Below are positions 43,255-53,208 of a DNA stretch of 58,950 nt, one piece after another; positions within the stretch are counted from its first letter, which is position 1, and every line of letters begins with the position of its first letter. The stretch covers positions 1 to 58,950 of the forward strand of contig NZ_FQUS01000026.1 in assembly GCF_900129315.1 (NCBI RefSeq), read 5' to 3'. The position numbers were made by a program, and so were the translations under genes. Below the pieces are notes generated by a model that saw only the letters and a program-made list of their open reading frames with translations, was not told where the DNA came from and did no database searches. Source of the stretch: Fodinibius roseus (lineage in GTDB: Bacteria; Bacteroidota; Rhodothermia; Balneolales; Balneolaceae).

Positions 43255-45335
43255 TCATACGGAGCGCTCCCGTATCAATACGACTACCGAACGGGCATTT
43301 ACGGTGTAAGTGACTTGATCTATTGTTTTCTCATCTCCGGGAATGGCAATGTCGTCAGGACTTGGCAGGCTGGTATCAATCACCCGCTTCCATTCCCCGG
43401 CATTTCCTTTTTGTATGGTAAAGTCCAGGCCGTTCCACCAGGCATTGATTATCACATACAAATCATCATCTTCCTCGGAAGCGCCGTCCAGGTAGAAGGC
43501 GATACTGTGCGATGCATGCGAGGTATCGGCCGCCCCGTCTGTGCCAAACCATTGCACATCATCGCGCCAGAACCGACTTCGTGCCAGGGAAGGATGCTGT
43601 TTACGAAAGGCGATCATCAACTTAAAAAAACGAAATATCTCTCCATTTTCTTCTTTCCGGCTCCAGTCCAGCCAATTGATTTCGTTATTCTGGTTATAGG
43701 GATTGTTGTTGCCGTACTGGGTATTTAAGAACTCGTCTCCGGCCCGGAACATGGGCGTGCCATTCGACAGAAACAGCAGGCAGCCGAAATTTTTGGCCTG
43801 ACGCCTGCGCAGCTCCATCACCTCTTCGGGCACATTTTTATCGCCCTCCCAGCCGCAATTCCAGCTGAAATTCTGGTCCATCCCGTCCCGGTTATCATGG
43901 CCGTTGGTTTCGTTGTGCTTCCGGTTGTAGGAAACCAGGTCGTACAGCGTAAACCCGTCGTGCGAATTGATGAAGTTGACGCTCTGCCAGGCGTGGCAGG
44001 CATACTCTACCGAATCGGGAAACAAATCATCACTTCCGTACATGCGGGTCATAACTGCACCCACCATACCGGGGTCTCCTTTTACAAACTGCCGCAGGTC
44101 GTCGCGATACTGCCCGTTCCACTGCATCCAGGTGATGCCCGGGAAACGAACGCCCAGCTGGTAGCTGCTTACGTCCCACGCTTCGGCAATAAGCCGGGTC
44201 TTTGAGAAAGCGGGATCCCCGGAAATTTCGGCAATGAGAGGGGGATCGTCCAGGTTCAGCGAACCGTCCCGATTGCGGGTAAAAATAGATCAAACCGGAA
44301 GCCGTCCACCTGCATCTCCTTTACCCAGAAGCGCAGGCTGTCCATAATCATTTTCCGGACGGCCGGGTCGGCGCAATTCAGCACGTTCCCGGTACCCGTA
44401 TCGTTGCGGTATCGGCGGCGGTCCTCTTCCAGCAGATAGTAGGTTTCATTGTCGATTCCCCGGTAGCTGTAGGCCGGGCCGTTTTCGTCACCTTCGACCG
44501 TATGGTTGTACACCACATCCATGATAACCTCGATACTCGCCTGGTGAAAGGCCTTTACCATAGCGCGAAACTCATTCATCAGGGCATCAGGCTGCCTGCA
44601 GCTGCCATAACTGCGGTTGGGGGAGAAAAAATTGAGCGGCATATAGCCCCAATAATCCTCCTCCTGCGGATCGTTCTGGTGCACCGGCATCAGCTCTACC
44701 ACGGTTATACCCAGTTCTTTGAGGTAAGGTATTTTTTCAATCAGCCCGCGAAAGGTTCCCCGTTTGTCCGGCGAAAGACCTGAACTGGCGTGTCGGGTAA
44801 AGCCGTGTACGTGCAGCTCATAAATGATGGTATCGTGGCTGTGCTTTGGCTTTACGGTCTCCTCCCAGTCGAAGGCCGGGGCGTGGGTGTGTATGACTCC
44901 AAGAGGTGCCTTGCCGGCATTTGGTCCCGGTTTGCACGCTGCTTCACGATCAAAATCCGGCGGAAAATAGACCGCTTCGGCATAGGGATCGAGCAATATT
45001 TTATCGGGATCAAACCGCTTGCCGGAGGCTGGATCGTCAGGGCCCTCTACCCGGTAGGCGTAATAGGCCGCCTTGTGCATAATGGAGTGCGGAACCCGGC
45101 AGTGCCAGATATGAGCGGTTTTGTTGATGGCCGGATCAAAGGGATATCGATAGCAGGGTGTGTCGGTGTCATCTTTGGCATACAGCAGCAGCGTTACACC
45201 CGTGGCAGCCTCGGAATACAGGGCAAAATTACAGGCATGATTCTCGTCTATACTTGTAACCCCAAGCGGATAAGGCGTGCCTTCCCGCTGCGCCCATTTA
45301 TTAACCTGTTTTTCTTCGGTCGCTTTTTTGTTCAT
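43255..45335 (-). pseudogene. glgX: Glycogen debranching enzyme/isoamylase, frameshifted
   Basis: Two overlapping frames together make a full GlgX-type enzyme. From ATG 45335 the first covers the N-terminal CBM48 domain and half of the GH13 barrel (DVVYNHTVEGDENG, VDGFRFDL). The second continues with TRNRDGSLNLDDPPLIAEISGDP, RLIAEAWDVSSYQLG, the FINSHDGFTLYDLVSYNRKHNETNG region and the C-terminal domain. Coding shifts at about 44290, where GATCT joins ATTTTTACC; family sequences have extra residues there, so a 7-base deletion is likely. The shift falls just after the catalytic FRFD motif, so the intact enzyme is probably not made unless this is a sequencing error. Confidence 0.8.
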
Positions 45336-45486
45336 ATCAAGCTTGGCTATGTTTAAATATAAGCGGCTCAAAAATCCCGCTTATCAATTTCGAAAGTATT
45401 ACTCTGATCAAAGGTTAAATTCATTTTCATCAAAACTTGCAAGCTGACCGCTGCGTTTTGTCATGTGCATTATACAGCTTCTACCG

Positions 45487-46764
45487 CTATTCGATTTGAT
45501 GGATTTTCTGCCCCAGCATCTCTGGTTCCACCAGCACGATGCCTCCCGGACTTACATCAAACCGCCGCCGGTCTTCCTCCGGATCTTCTCCAATTACCGT
45601 GCCTTCCGGTATCACGCACTCTTTGTCGATAATGGCATTAGTGATCCGGCACCGCGCCCCGATTTTGACGTTGGGAAGGATGACTGAATTTTTTACGGAA
45701 CTGTACTCTTCTACGCGCACGTTGGTGGACAGCAGGGAATGCTGCACCTCAGCCCCGGAAACAATACATCCCTCCGAAACAATGGAATCGATGGCTTTAC
45801 CCTGGCGCCCGTTTTCATTAAAGATAAACTTGGCCGAGGGATAGTGATGGGGCGAAGTTCGGATGGGCCAGTCCATGTCGTACAGGTTTAACTCCGGGGA
45901 AACACCGATCAGTTCCATGCTGGCTTCCCAGTAGGAATCGACGGTCCCCACATCCCGCCAGTAGAAGGGGCGGTCGTTGTCGAAATCGATAAAGGGATAT
46001 GCGTAAATGCGGTTACTTTCGATAACCGGGGGAATGATATCTTTGCCGAAATCGTGGGAAGAGTGTTCGTTTTTAGCATCCTGCAGAAGCTGTTCCACAA
46101 GAAATGAAGTGTTAAAAATGTAGATGCCCATCGAGGCCAGCGCCCGGTCGTCGCGGTCTGGCATGGGTACGGGCTGATCGGGTTTTTCCTGAAAGCCAGT
46201 AATGCGGTACTGCTCATTCACGCTCATAATACCGAATCGCCGGGCTTCCTCCAGCGGCACGTCAATACACCCCACGGTCAAGTCTGCCTTTGAGCTTTTA
46301 TGGAAAGCCAGCATGTGGCGGTAATCCATTTTATAGATATGATCTCCGGCCAGAATCAGTACATACTTGGGGTTGTAAAACCGGATGAGATCGATGTTCT
46401 GATAAATCGCATCGGCTGTTCCGGTGTACCAATCCTCACCAAGGCGTTTTTGGGCGGGAACGCATTCGATAAACTCATCAAGTTCCGAACGAAGCAACTC
46501 CCACCCCCGCATTACATGACGAATCAACGATTGTGACTTATATTGGGTCAGGATACCGATCTTGCGGATATCGGAGTTGACCAGGTTCGACAGTACGAAA
46601 TCAATAATCCGGAATTTCCCCCCGAATGGAACGGCGGGTTTCACCCGCCACTGGGTCAGTTCTTTTAGCCGGGTGCCACGGCCTCCGGCCAAGATCAATG
46701 CCAGGGTATTTTTTATATCATTTCCGATATCACAGTAATGCTCAAATGGCTCAAATGATTTCAT
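45487..46764 (-). CDS. glgC: Glucose-1-phosphate adenylyltransferase
   Basis: This 425-residue enzyme makes ADP-glucose for glycogen. It has the nucleotide motif LILAGGRGTRLKELT, KPAVPFGGKFRIIDFVLSN, the catalytic LAGDHIYKMDY, GFQEKPDQP and a C-terminal left-handed beta-helix (SIVSEGCIVSGAEVQHSLL). It heads a unit with the frameshifted glgX 115 bases downstream and is preceded by a TTTAAG box. No glgA or glgB is in the window. Confidence 0.94.
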   Translation of the reverse strand: MKSFEPFEHYCDIGNDIKNTLALILAGGRGTRLKELTQWRVKPAVPFGGKFRIIDFVLSNLVNSDIRKIGILTQYKSQSLIRHVMRGWELLRSELDEFIECVPAQKRLGEDWYTGTADAIYQNIDLIRFYNPKYVLILAGDHIYKMDYRHMLAFHKSSKADLTVGCIDVPLEEARRFGIMSVNEQYRITGFQEKPDQPVPMPDRDDRALASMGIYIFNTSFLVEQLLQDAKNEHSSHDFGKDIIPPVIESNRIYAYPFIDFDNDRPFYWRDVGTVDSYWEASMELIGVSPELNLYDMDWPIRTSPHHYPSAKFIFNENGRQGKAIDSIVSEGCIVSGAEVQHSLLSTNVRVEEYSSVKNSVILPNVKIGARCRITNAIIDKECVIPEGTVIGEDPEEDRRRFDVSPGGIVLVEPEMLGQKIHQIE

Positions 46765-46840
46765 AGCTGCTTAATTAAAAGTGAGTGCTTGTTGTGTTTC
46801 GAGCAGTTTTATGGATTTGATAGGATAAAATCCTTATCAT

Positions 46841-46878
46841 ACTGAAATTACATGACTACACCTTAAATAGACCTTAAA
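46841..46878 (-). promoter_or_regulatory. glgC promoter with TTTAAG box
   Basis: Read leftward: TTTAAG-N5-TTTAAG (46878-46862), N11, TAATTTCAG (46850-46842). The box is perfect; the -7 match is moderate. Confidence 0.65.
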
Positions 46879-46958
46879 AAGGATCGAATTTTCTGTGGAA
46901 ATGCAGGATTTTCTGTTTATTTACAAATGCCTTGAATACCGGAAAGGTTATAATATTC

Positions 46959-46984
46959 ACAGCCTCCCATTACAGGATGGCTGT
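46959..46984 (-). terminator. Probable terminator of the class V aminotransferase gene
   Basis: ACAGCC and GGCTGT arms, with an inner TCC/GGGA pairing, form a hairpin shortly after the stop at 47024. On the minus strand GAATATTATAA follows. The T-run is modest. Confidence 0.5.
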
Positions 46985-47023
46985 CGCATGGGGTAAGCAT
47001 TAAGGAGTAATAAAAACTCTTTT

Positions 47024-48505
47024 CTACGGCTCAAACCATTCGGCCAATTCAGGATCGGTCTTTTCCGACCGGTGGTAAAATTCATTGGTTGAAGAAGAAT
47101 AGCGGTAGTCCCGGGTCCATGTTTCTGCATTATCAACAACCAAGTTTATGGCGTCCAGGATATAGTATAATTCGCTGTTGGTCATGGTTGGATGTAGTGA
47201 TAATCTTACCCATCCGGGTTTTTGGGAAAGGTCGCCATGATCTATCAGATTGGTGATTTGTCGGGATTGCTTCCTGGAGACGTGCAGCAACAGATGCCCA
47301 TAGGTGCCGGCACACGAACATCCTCCCCGCACCTGGATGCCATAGCGGTCATTTAGAAGTTTTACCATCAGGTTATGGTGCATATTTTCTACATAAAAAG
47401 AAAATACGCCCAACCGGTGCTTTACGTTATCCGCAAGCACGTGGACTTCAGGTATTTTGGCAAATTCGGTAAAACAGATGGATATCAACTCTTCTTCGCG
47501 TGCCATCATTTTTTCCACCGTCATCTTTTCCTTGAGCCTGACGGCCAGCGCCGCTCGTATAGCCTGAAGGAAGCCGGGGGTGCCGCCATCTTCCCTCACC
47601 TCAATATCGTTAAAGTAGCTGCGGCCGCCCCAGGGGTTGGTCCAGGCAACTGTGCCCCCGCCCGGATGGTCGGGAATGCGGTTTTTGTATAGTTTTTTGT
47701 CGAACACAAGCACGCCCGAACCGCCCGGGCCGCCCAAAAATTTGTGGGGAGAGAAAAAGATAGCATCCAGGCGTTCAGCCTCCTTTTCCGGGTGCATGTT
47801 GATATCCACGTAAGGAGCCGAAGCGGCAAAGTCGACAAAGCAGTATCCGCCATGATCATGCATGATTTCAGCCAGGCGATGATAAGGAGTAACGATGCCG
47901 GTTACGTTGGAACAGGCTGTAAACGAACCGATTTTTACCTTTCGGTCCTTGTATTGTTCAAGAGCTTTGGTTAAATGTTCCGGATCGACCATAAGATCTT
48001 CGGTTGGTTCCAGAACAACAACGTCGGCGATGGTTTCCAGCCAGCTGGTATGGTTGGAATGGTGTTCCATATGGGTAACAAATACCACCGGTCGTTCCTG
48101 TTCGGGTATATCGAGTTTGCCACTGTATTTTTCCGGGAGTTTCAACCCCAGGATGCGCTGAAACTTGCACAACACGCCGGTCATGCCTGAATCTGCAGTA
48201 ATAATCACATCCCCGGAAGAGGCATTTACATGATTTTTGAGGATAGCATGAGCTTCATGATAAGCACGGGTCATCAGCTTTCCGGTATAGCTCGACTCGG
48301 AATGCGTGTTGCCTACCCGCGGGCCAACCTGTTCCCGCAAAATATCCTCAATGGGCCCGTACAGCCTGCCGCTGGCTACCCAGTCGGCATAGACCAAAGA
48401 TTTCAGACCGTTGGGGGTTTCAAATTCAGCATCTGTTCCAACAATATTTGATCGGAATTTCTGAAAATAGTGCTCTAACGACGTGACTTGTTTGTTGGTC
48501 ATCAT
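47024..48505 (-). CDS. Class V aminotransferase (cysteine-desulfurase-like)
   Basis: This 493-residue PLP enzyme has HMEHHSNHTSWLE, FASAAPYVDINM and the PLP lysine in FFSPHKFLGGPGGSGVLVF. A Cys-rich loop, VRGGCSCAGTYGH, sits where cysteine desulfurases carry the catalytic Cys. It is longer than IscS or SufS and fits the Csd/selenocysteine-lyase-like branch. It may liberate sulfur from cysteine. It is a single-gene unit between two hairpins with no TTTAAG box. Confidence 0.85.
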   Translation of the reverse strand: MMTNKQVTSLEHYFQKFRSNIVGTDAEFETPNGLKSLVYADWVASGRLYGPIEDILREQVGPRVGNTHSESSYTGKLMTRAYHEAHAILKNHVNASSGDVIITADSGMTGVLCKFQRILGLKLPEKYSGKLDIPEQERPVVFVTHMEHHSNHTSWLETIADVVVLEPTEDLMVDPEHLTKALEQYKDRKVKIGSFTACSNVTGIVTPYHRLAEIMHDHGGYCFVDFAASAPYVDINMHPEKEAERLDAIFFSPHKFLGGPGGSGVLVFDKKLYKNRIPDHPGGGTVAWTNPWGGRSYFNDIEVREDGGTPGFLQAIRAALAVRLKEKMTVEKMMAREEELISICFTEFAKIPEVHVLADNVKHRLGVFSFYVENMHHNLMVKLLNDRYGIQVRGGCSCAGTYGHLLLHVSRKQSRQITNLIDHGDLSQKPGWVRLSLHPTMTNSELYYILDAINLVVDNAETWTRDYRYSSSTNEFYHRSEKTDPELAEWFEP

Positions 48506-48632
48506 AGTAAAGAAAATTTTTGTCTTCCACTTACCGAATATCCCCCATTGGCCGGTACAAAATCGCAGTATTTTGCACAGTATTGGGGTAAACGATCCCT
48601 TTTACCGGTTTGTCAGAATGATGCTTTTATCA

Positions 48633-48661
48633 AACAGCCTCCCTGCAGCAGGGAGGCTGTT
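48633..48661 (-). terminator. Terminator of the SPW gene
   Basis: AACAGCCTCCCTG and CAGGGAGGCTGTT form a perfect 13-bp stem with a 3-base loop, 37 bases beyond the SPW stop on the minus strand. Confidence 0.8.
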
Positions 48662-48697
48662 ATTGTTATATTATTAGAAATTTGGCCTGATACTACT

Positions 48698-49024
48698 TTA
48701 GACGGCTTGCTTCTGCTTTGGAGATGTGCTCAGGGCATAGAATCCATCATAGGTTACGATGATGCCCGCGATGATGCCATTCCAAAGCAGTCCCATACCT
48801 TCGTGCAGGCCGGGGATAAAAGCGGTTACAATAAGCCATAGACCCAAAATACCGGCCGTCCATCCGAGACCCGGTTTTTCAGAGACCAGGGCAAATCCAA
48901 AGCCGCTAACCAGCGCACCTGCAATCAGGTTGCTCCATAGTATGAATTCATGACCAACATTCAGGAATGCCGATGCCAGAATCCAAAGTCCTACTATACC
49001 GATAATCCAGCTTTTCGTTTTCAT
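48698..49024 (-). CDS. SPW-repeat membrane protein
   Basis: The 108-residue protein has four hydrophobic helices in two repeats (ILASAFLNVGHEFILWSNLIAG and LIVTAFIPGLHEGMGLLWNGIIAG), the pattern of SPW-repeat proteins. They are integral inner-membrane proteins of unknown activity, often stress-induced. It is a monocistronic unit with a TTTAAG box upstream and a strong terminator downstream. Confidence 0.82.
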   Translation of the reverse strand: MKTKSWIIGIVGLWILASAFLNVGHEFILWSNLIAGALVSGFGFALVSEKPGLGWTAGILGLWLIVTAFIPGLHEGMGLLWNGIIAGIIVTYDGFYALSTSPKQKQAV

Positions 49025-49115
49025 AATATTCTCCGTTTAATTAAAAATTCAGTTACGTACAACGGTGACGGCAGCTTAGCCTTTTTAAAGCCCTTATCTG
49101 CGGGCTCCGTCTATA

Positions 49116-49151
49116 TTTAAGATACAAATCATATCTTAAAATAAGCTTAAA
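49116..49151 (-). promoter_or_regulatory. SPW gene promoter with TTTAAG box
   Basis: Read leftward: TTTAAG-N5-TTTAAG (49151-49135), N10, TATCTTAAA (49124-49116). Confidence 0.68.
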
Positions 49152-49196
49152 TCAGGCGGGACGATTGAAAGGTCCTTAAAATAATATGCCCGGGTG

Positions 49197-50366
49197 CTAT
49201 CCTTCCGACCGGTAACGGGGCGGAACAAACCCTCCGGAGATACCCTGTTTGGAAAAGACGATTTGCCAAAGCTGATTTTTGCGCGCCCTGAAGCTGCCTG
49301 CGCAGCTAAGCAGGTAATAGGTCCACATGCGGTAGAACCGTTCGGAATAGGTTGATTTCAGTTCATCCCACCCTGCATCGAAATTTTGGTACCAGGCCAT
49401 CAGGGTTTTATCGTAATGCACGCCAAAGTTCTGCCAGTCTTCCATCACGAAGAGACCCTCGGATGCCAGGGCCAGCTGCCGGATAGATGGCAGTTGGGAA
49501 TTTGGGAAGATGTATTTTTCAATCCAGGGATCGGTGGTGCGAACCGAACGGTTGCTGCCGATGGTATGAAGCAGAAAAATGCCGTCGTCTTTCAAACACC
49601 GGTGGGCTGTTTGCATATAGGTGCGGTAATTTTTGCTGCCTACGTGCTCGATCATGCCCAGCGAGACGATATGGTCGAACGGTTCGTTGACCTCGCGGTA
49701 GTCCTGCAGCCGGATTTCTACCGGCAGGCCTTTGCACCGTTCTCTGCCCAGTTCCACCTGTTCTTTGGAAACAGTGATTCCCACCACCTCGGCACCATAT
49801 TCTTCGGCGGCATATTGGGCAAAACTTCCCCACCCGCAGCCGATATCGAGAACGCGCTGTCCGGATTGCAGGCCTATTTTCCGGCATACCAGGTCCAGTT
49901 TGGCCTCCTGGGCTTCATCCAGCGTTTCAGTCTCCTGCCAGTACCCACAGGTATAGACCATGCGTTTGTCCAGCATGATTTTATACAGATCGTTGCCGGC
50001 ATCGTAATGATGCTCTCCTATTTCATAGGCCTTATCTTGGTTCTGCCGGTTGGTCAGCAGGGATTTCAGGTATTCGAGTATAACAGCCGGTTTGAGAGCA
50101 AGTTTTTTTTCCAATCGGGCCTGCAACACCCGGGTGAAAAACCGGTCGAGCGCTTCGGCCTCCCACCAGCCGTCCATATACGCTTCGCCCAGCCCCAGTG
50201 AACCGTTGCGCACGACTCGTTCAAAAAGACGATCATCTTTAACTTGTATATCCCAGGGCCGGGTACCGTTAATGTGAATCCCGGCCGGTTCCAGTTCAGC
50301 TTTTATCTTTTTGATAATGCGATTCATGATCGTCACCTTTTCCTTAACTTCCTGCCAATTGATCAA
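49197..50366 (-). CDS. cfa: Cyclopropane-fatty-acyl-phospholipid synthase
   Basis: This 389-residue enzyme adds a methylene from SAM across double bonds of membrane phospholipid acyl chains, which hardens membranes against acid and other stress. Motifs are AYEIGEHHYDAGNDLYKIMLDKRMVYTCGYW, the SAM motif VLDIGCGWGSFAQYAAEEYGAEVVGITVS, SLGMIEHVGSKNY and the C-terminal RMWTYYLLSCAGSFRAR. It is a single gene with its own TTTAAG-box promoter. Confidence 0.94.
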   Translation of the reverse strand: MINWQEVKEKVTIMNRIIKKIKAELEPAGIHINGTRPWDIQVKDDRLFERVVRNGSLGLGEAYMDGWWEAEALDRFFTRVLQARLEKKLALKPAVILEYLKSLLTNRQNQDKAYEIGEHHYDAGNDLYKIMLDKRMVYTCGYWQETETLDEAQEAKLDLVCRKIGLQSGQRVLDIGCGWGSFAQYAAEEYGAEVVGITVSKEQVELGRERCKGLPVEIRLQDYREVNEPFDHIVSLGMIEHVGSKNYRTYMQTAHRCLKDDGIFLLHTIGSNRSVRTTDPWIEKYIFPNSQLPSIRQLALASEGLFVMEDWQNFGVHYDKTLMAWYQNFDAGWDELKSTYSERFYRMWTYYLLSCAGSFRARKNQLWQIVFSKQGISGGFVPPRYRSEG

Positions 50367-50489
50367 TGTTGTGTATTGATTGCCTTACATTTCACCACTG
50401 ACAAAAACGGGTTATTAATAGTAACATTTATAGAAAGTCCTCATTCGGGTTTTAAGAAAAATTTTTAAACTCCTTCTATTGTTCTAAGG

Positions 50490-50525
50490 ATAGAATACAA
50501 TAGAAAGGCTTAAAAGAAGCTTAAA
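50490..50525 (-). promoter_or_regulatory. cfa promoter with TTTAAG box
   Basis: Read leftward: TTTAAG-N5-TTTAAG (50525-50509), N11, TATTCTAT (50497-50490). Confidence 0.66.
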
Positions 50526-50556
50526 TCTTGCAAGTGCCAGCGAGAAAAGTAAATGA

Positions 50557-51789
50557 TTACTGGCTGATTTCGCTGTTCAGATATCTCTTGATAATGTAAA
50601 CAGGCACTACCAACACTACGATGGAGAAGGAAAAGTAGGGCAGATGTATATCCAGTGAATACAATCCGGCCCCAATAAAAGAACCGGCGGCCAGGCCCAG
50701 GCTGCTGATGGATGCCAGCAGCCCCATGCGTTCACCGACCCGGCTTTCTTCTATTTTGCTCGTCAGCGAAGCCAGACTTGGGGTAACCAGCGCCATACCC
50801 AACGCCAAAATGCTGACTACCGTAATAATGAGGACAAAAGCATTGGCAAACATCAACAGAAACAAAGACAGACCCACCAGCAGATATCCAACAGGCAACA
50901 GCCGCTCTTCCCCCCAGTGGTCGATTAAAAACCCCGTCAAACCAATCTGACTGATACTCATCCCGAGTGCACAGGCCATAAAGATAAATCCCATTTCCAA
51001 AACGCTATACCCCAGGATCTGCTGCGCGTGCAGGGCATAGGTGCTTTCAAACATGGAGAGCGCCCCCTGTGCAATCAGGGCATAGATCAGTATCGGGAGC
51101 ATCTCTCCCTTTATAATGCTTAAAAAACTGAGATTACCCTGTTGAAAGCTGCTACTTTTACTCTGAGATGGCACATCGGACAACCAGAATAATACGCCCA
51201 TCAGGGCCAGCACTGAAAACCCGCCTGCTATCAAGAAGGGAACCGTGTAGGCGTTTGCCGCCAGCAGCTTCCAGGACCATCCCTCAAACCAGTTAACATC
51301 CATAAAGAATGAGCTCAGCACCGGTCCGAAGATCACTCCAAGGCTGGCCCCTCCGCCCGTCCACGCCAATACTTTGCCCCTGTTTTTAACCGGACTGAGA
51401 TCCGTAACCCATGAGTTGACTGTGGGCAGTACAGCTGCCGAAAAAAGTCCACCGGCTATCCGAAGTACATACAACAGCATCAGGCCGTCCGTCCAGCCAA
51501 ACAGGATCAGGGATAGGGCATAGCCGCCCATGCCTGTCGCTAACACGGGCGGCCGTCCGATTCGGTCGGACCACCGTCCCCAAAGCGGAGCTGCAAAAAA
51601 CTGCATTAAGGGAAAAATCCCAGTCATCAACCCTACATGCATAGCCGGGGAAAGAGTGAACAGTTCATTCGAACGCGCTGATTGTTCTACCAAAAACGGA
51701 AGAATGGGTAGTGTCAACCCGTAGCCGATCATTACCAGAAACAGACAGAAAAGTAAAATGACAATTTCTTTTTTCTTCATGCCGGACAC
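50557..51789 (-). CDS. MFS drug efflux transporter (TetA-like)
   Basis: The 410-residue, 12-helix transporter has the MFS motif A loop (APLWGRWSDRIGRPPVL, helix 2-3) and the antiporter motif C region in helix 5 (GGGASLGVIFGPVLSSFF), which marks drug/H+ exporters. The substrate is unknown. It is a single-gene unit; its TTTAAG box lies back to back with that of the divergent beta-propeller gene. Confidence 0.88.
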   Translation of the reverse strand: MSGMKKKEIVILLFCLFLVMIGYGLTLPILPFLVEQSARSNELFTLSPAMHVGLMTGIFPLMQFFAAPLWGRWSDRIGRPPVLATGMGGYALSLILFGWTDGLMLLYVLRIAGGLFSAAVLPTVNSWVTDLSPVKNRGKVLAWTGGGASLGVIFGPVLSSFFMDVNWFEGWSWKLLAANAYTVPFLIAGGFSVLALMGVLFWLSDVPSQSKSSSFQQGNLSFLSIIKGEMLPILIYALIAQGALSMFESTYALHAQQILGYSVLEMGFIFMACALGMSISQIGLTGFLIDHWGEERLLPVGYLLVGLSLFLLMFANAFVLIITVVSILALGMALVTPSLASLTSKIEESRVGERMGLLASISSLGLAAGSFIGAGLYSLDIHLPYFSFSIVVLVVPVYIIKRYLNSEISQ

Positions 51790-51824
51790 TGAATTATTTA
51801 TGAAGGTATGTGTAGGTATTTTGA

Positions 51825-51860
51825 CAAGGATAACACCGACATCCTTAAGGCAAGCTTAAA
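51825..51860 (-). promoter_or_regulatory. MFS gene promoter with TTTAAG box
   Basis: Read leftward: TTTAAG-N5-CTTAAG (51860-51844), N11, TATCCTTG (51832-51825). Confidence 0.7.
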
Positions 51861-51944
51861 TAAGTCCAAGTTTTGCTGCCGTGCAATATTATGTAAACAG
51901 CAGTGCAAGAGTGGTATTGGTTTCAGTAATTGAATTGCTGTCAC

Positions 51945-51980
51945 TTTAAGGTTGGTTTAAGGTCACTGAACGTATCTTAT
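51945..51980 (+). promoter_or_regulatory. Beta-propeller gene promoter with TTTAAG box
   Basis: TTTAAG-N5-TTTAAG (51945-51961), N11, TATCTTAT (51973-51980). With the MFS box it makes a divergent double-box region. Confidence 0.72.
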
Positions 51981-52039
51981 CCCTTGTAAGTAATTATGGA
52001 CATACACTGTTTTCAGCTAAAGAAAAAAAGGAGATTGTT

Positions 52040-53185
52040 ATGAAAAATAAAATGCATGTTATTAGACAGTTAGATTTTACAAGATTGATACGAAATCTTT
52101 TATATGGCGAACTCATCAAACGAGGTGCGAGCAAAACAAATGTTATCCCTACTCAGGGTTTTACGGCCGGTGTAGTGATGATTGCTACGATTTTGTTTTC
52201 CACTTTTGTTCCATCGTTGTTGCTTGCACAGAAAACATCCGTCACAACAAACCCGAAGGGTAGTGTGGGTTATGCCATGATGGGACCTTCCAATGAGATT
52301 GCCGTGATCGATATGAACGACAAAAAAATTCTGGGTTCAATCCCGGTAGATGGCAATCCGCACGGCGGTGCACTCACACCCGATGGAAAATACATATACG
52401 CCTCCAGCATGGGATCGGATTGGGTTTCTGTGGTTGATACCCGTTCTCAAAAGGTGGTGGAAAAAATTGAAGTTGGATCAGTCTCCCACCATGCCACAGT
52501 ACGCCCGGATGGCCGGTACGTGTATGTTGCCGCTGGCCAACTGGTTGTCATCGACACCGCTACCAACGAGATTGTCGGACGTATAGAAACCCCGGAATCC
52601 CCATTCTACCCGATCTTTGCGCCTGACGGACGCCGGCTCTATGTGCTAAACATGGGGAGTACAATAAGTGTAATTGATACGAAAACACAGAAGCTAATCA
52701 ACACTATGGATATGGGGGCAAAATCAATGATGGGACATCTGGCGGCAGCACACGATGGAAAAACGATTTATGCTACAAATGACACGGCCGACAGACTTTC
52801 CATTCTTGATGTCGAGACCGGTAAACTGCGTGCTAAAGTACCGGTGGGTAAACAACCCCACGGTGTTGCGGTGAGCGAAGATGACAAATATGTATTTGTA
52901 AGTAATCGTGGCGAACCCAATTTATCTGTGATTAATGCTGAGACAGCAGAAGTAGTTGAAACCCTTGAACTGGGCGGATATCCCGAACATCTCAGCATGA
53001 CGGCAGATGGAAATTATTTACTTGCTGGTCTCAAAGATCGTTTCCAGAAGAAAGATTCCCGACAGAGTAGCTCACGTAATATGACGGCTGCGATTACCTT
53101 TATTGATCCGAATACCCTGAAAATTGTGGAGGAGATTTCCGCTTGGGCACAAGTCCATGACATTCTGGTTCCCCAAAACAAATAA
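52040..53185 (+). CDS. Exported YVTN-type beta-propeller protein
   Basis: The 381-residue protein has a long N-terminal region with a hydrophobic export segment (~42-65, GVVMIATILFSTFVPSLLLAQ). It then has about seven ~40-residue blades with the usual D-G-x-x-x-Y-V pattern (ALTPDGKYIYASSMGSDWVSVVDTRSQKVVEKI; VSEDDKYVFVSNRGEPNLSVINAETAEVVETL). Such propellers bind proteins or redox carriers in the periplasm; no specific partner is visible. AGGAG precedes the ATG. Confidence 0.85.
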   Translation: MKNKMHVIRQLDFTRLIRNLLYGELIKRGASKTNVIPTQGFTAGVVMIATILFSTFVPSLLLAQKTSVTTNPKGSVGYAMMGPSNEIAVIDMNDKKILGSIPVDGNPHGGALTPDGKYIYASSMGSDWVSVVDTRSQKVVEKIEVGSVSHHATVRPDGRYVYVAAGQLVVIDTATNEIVGRIETPESPFYPIFAPDGRRLYVLNMGSTISVIDTKTQKLINTMDMGAKSMMGHLAAAHDGKTIYATNDTADRLSILDVETGKLRAKVPVGKQPHGVAVSEDDKYVFVSNRGEPNLSVINAETAEVVETLELGGYPEHLSMTADGNYLLAGLKDRFQKKDSRQSSSRNMTAAITFIDPNTLKIVEEISAWAQVHDILVPQNK

Positions 53186-53208
53186 CTGGCGTTGGCAAAC
53201 AATTTATA

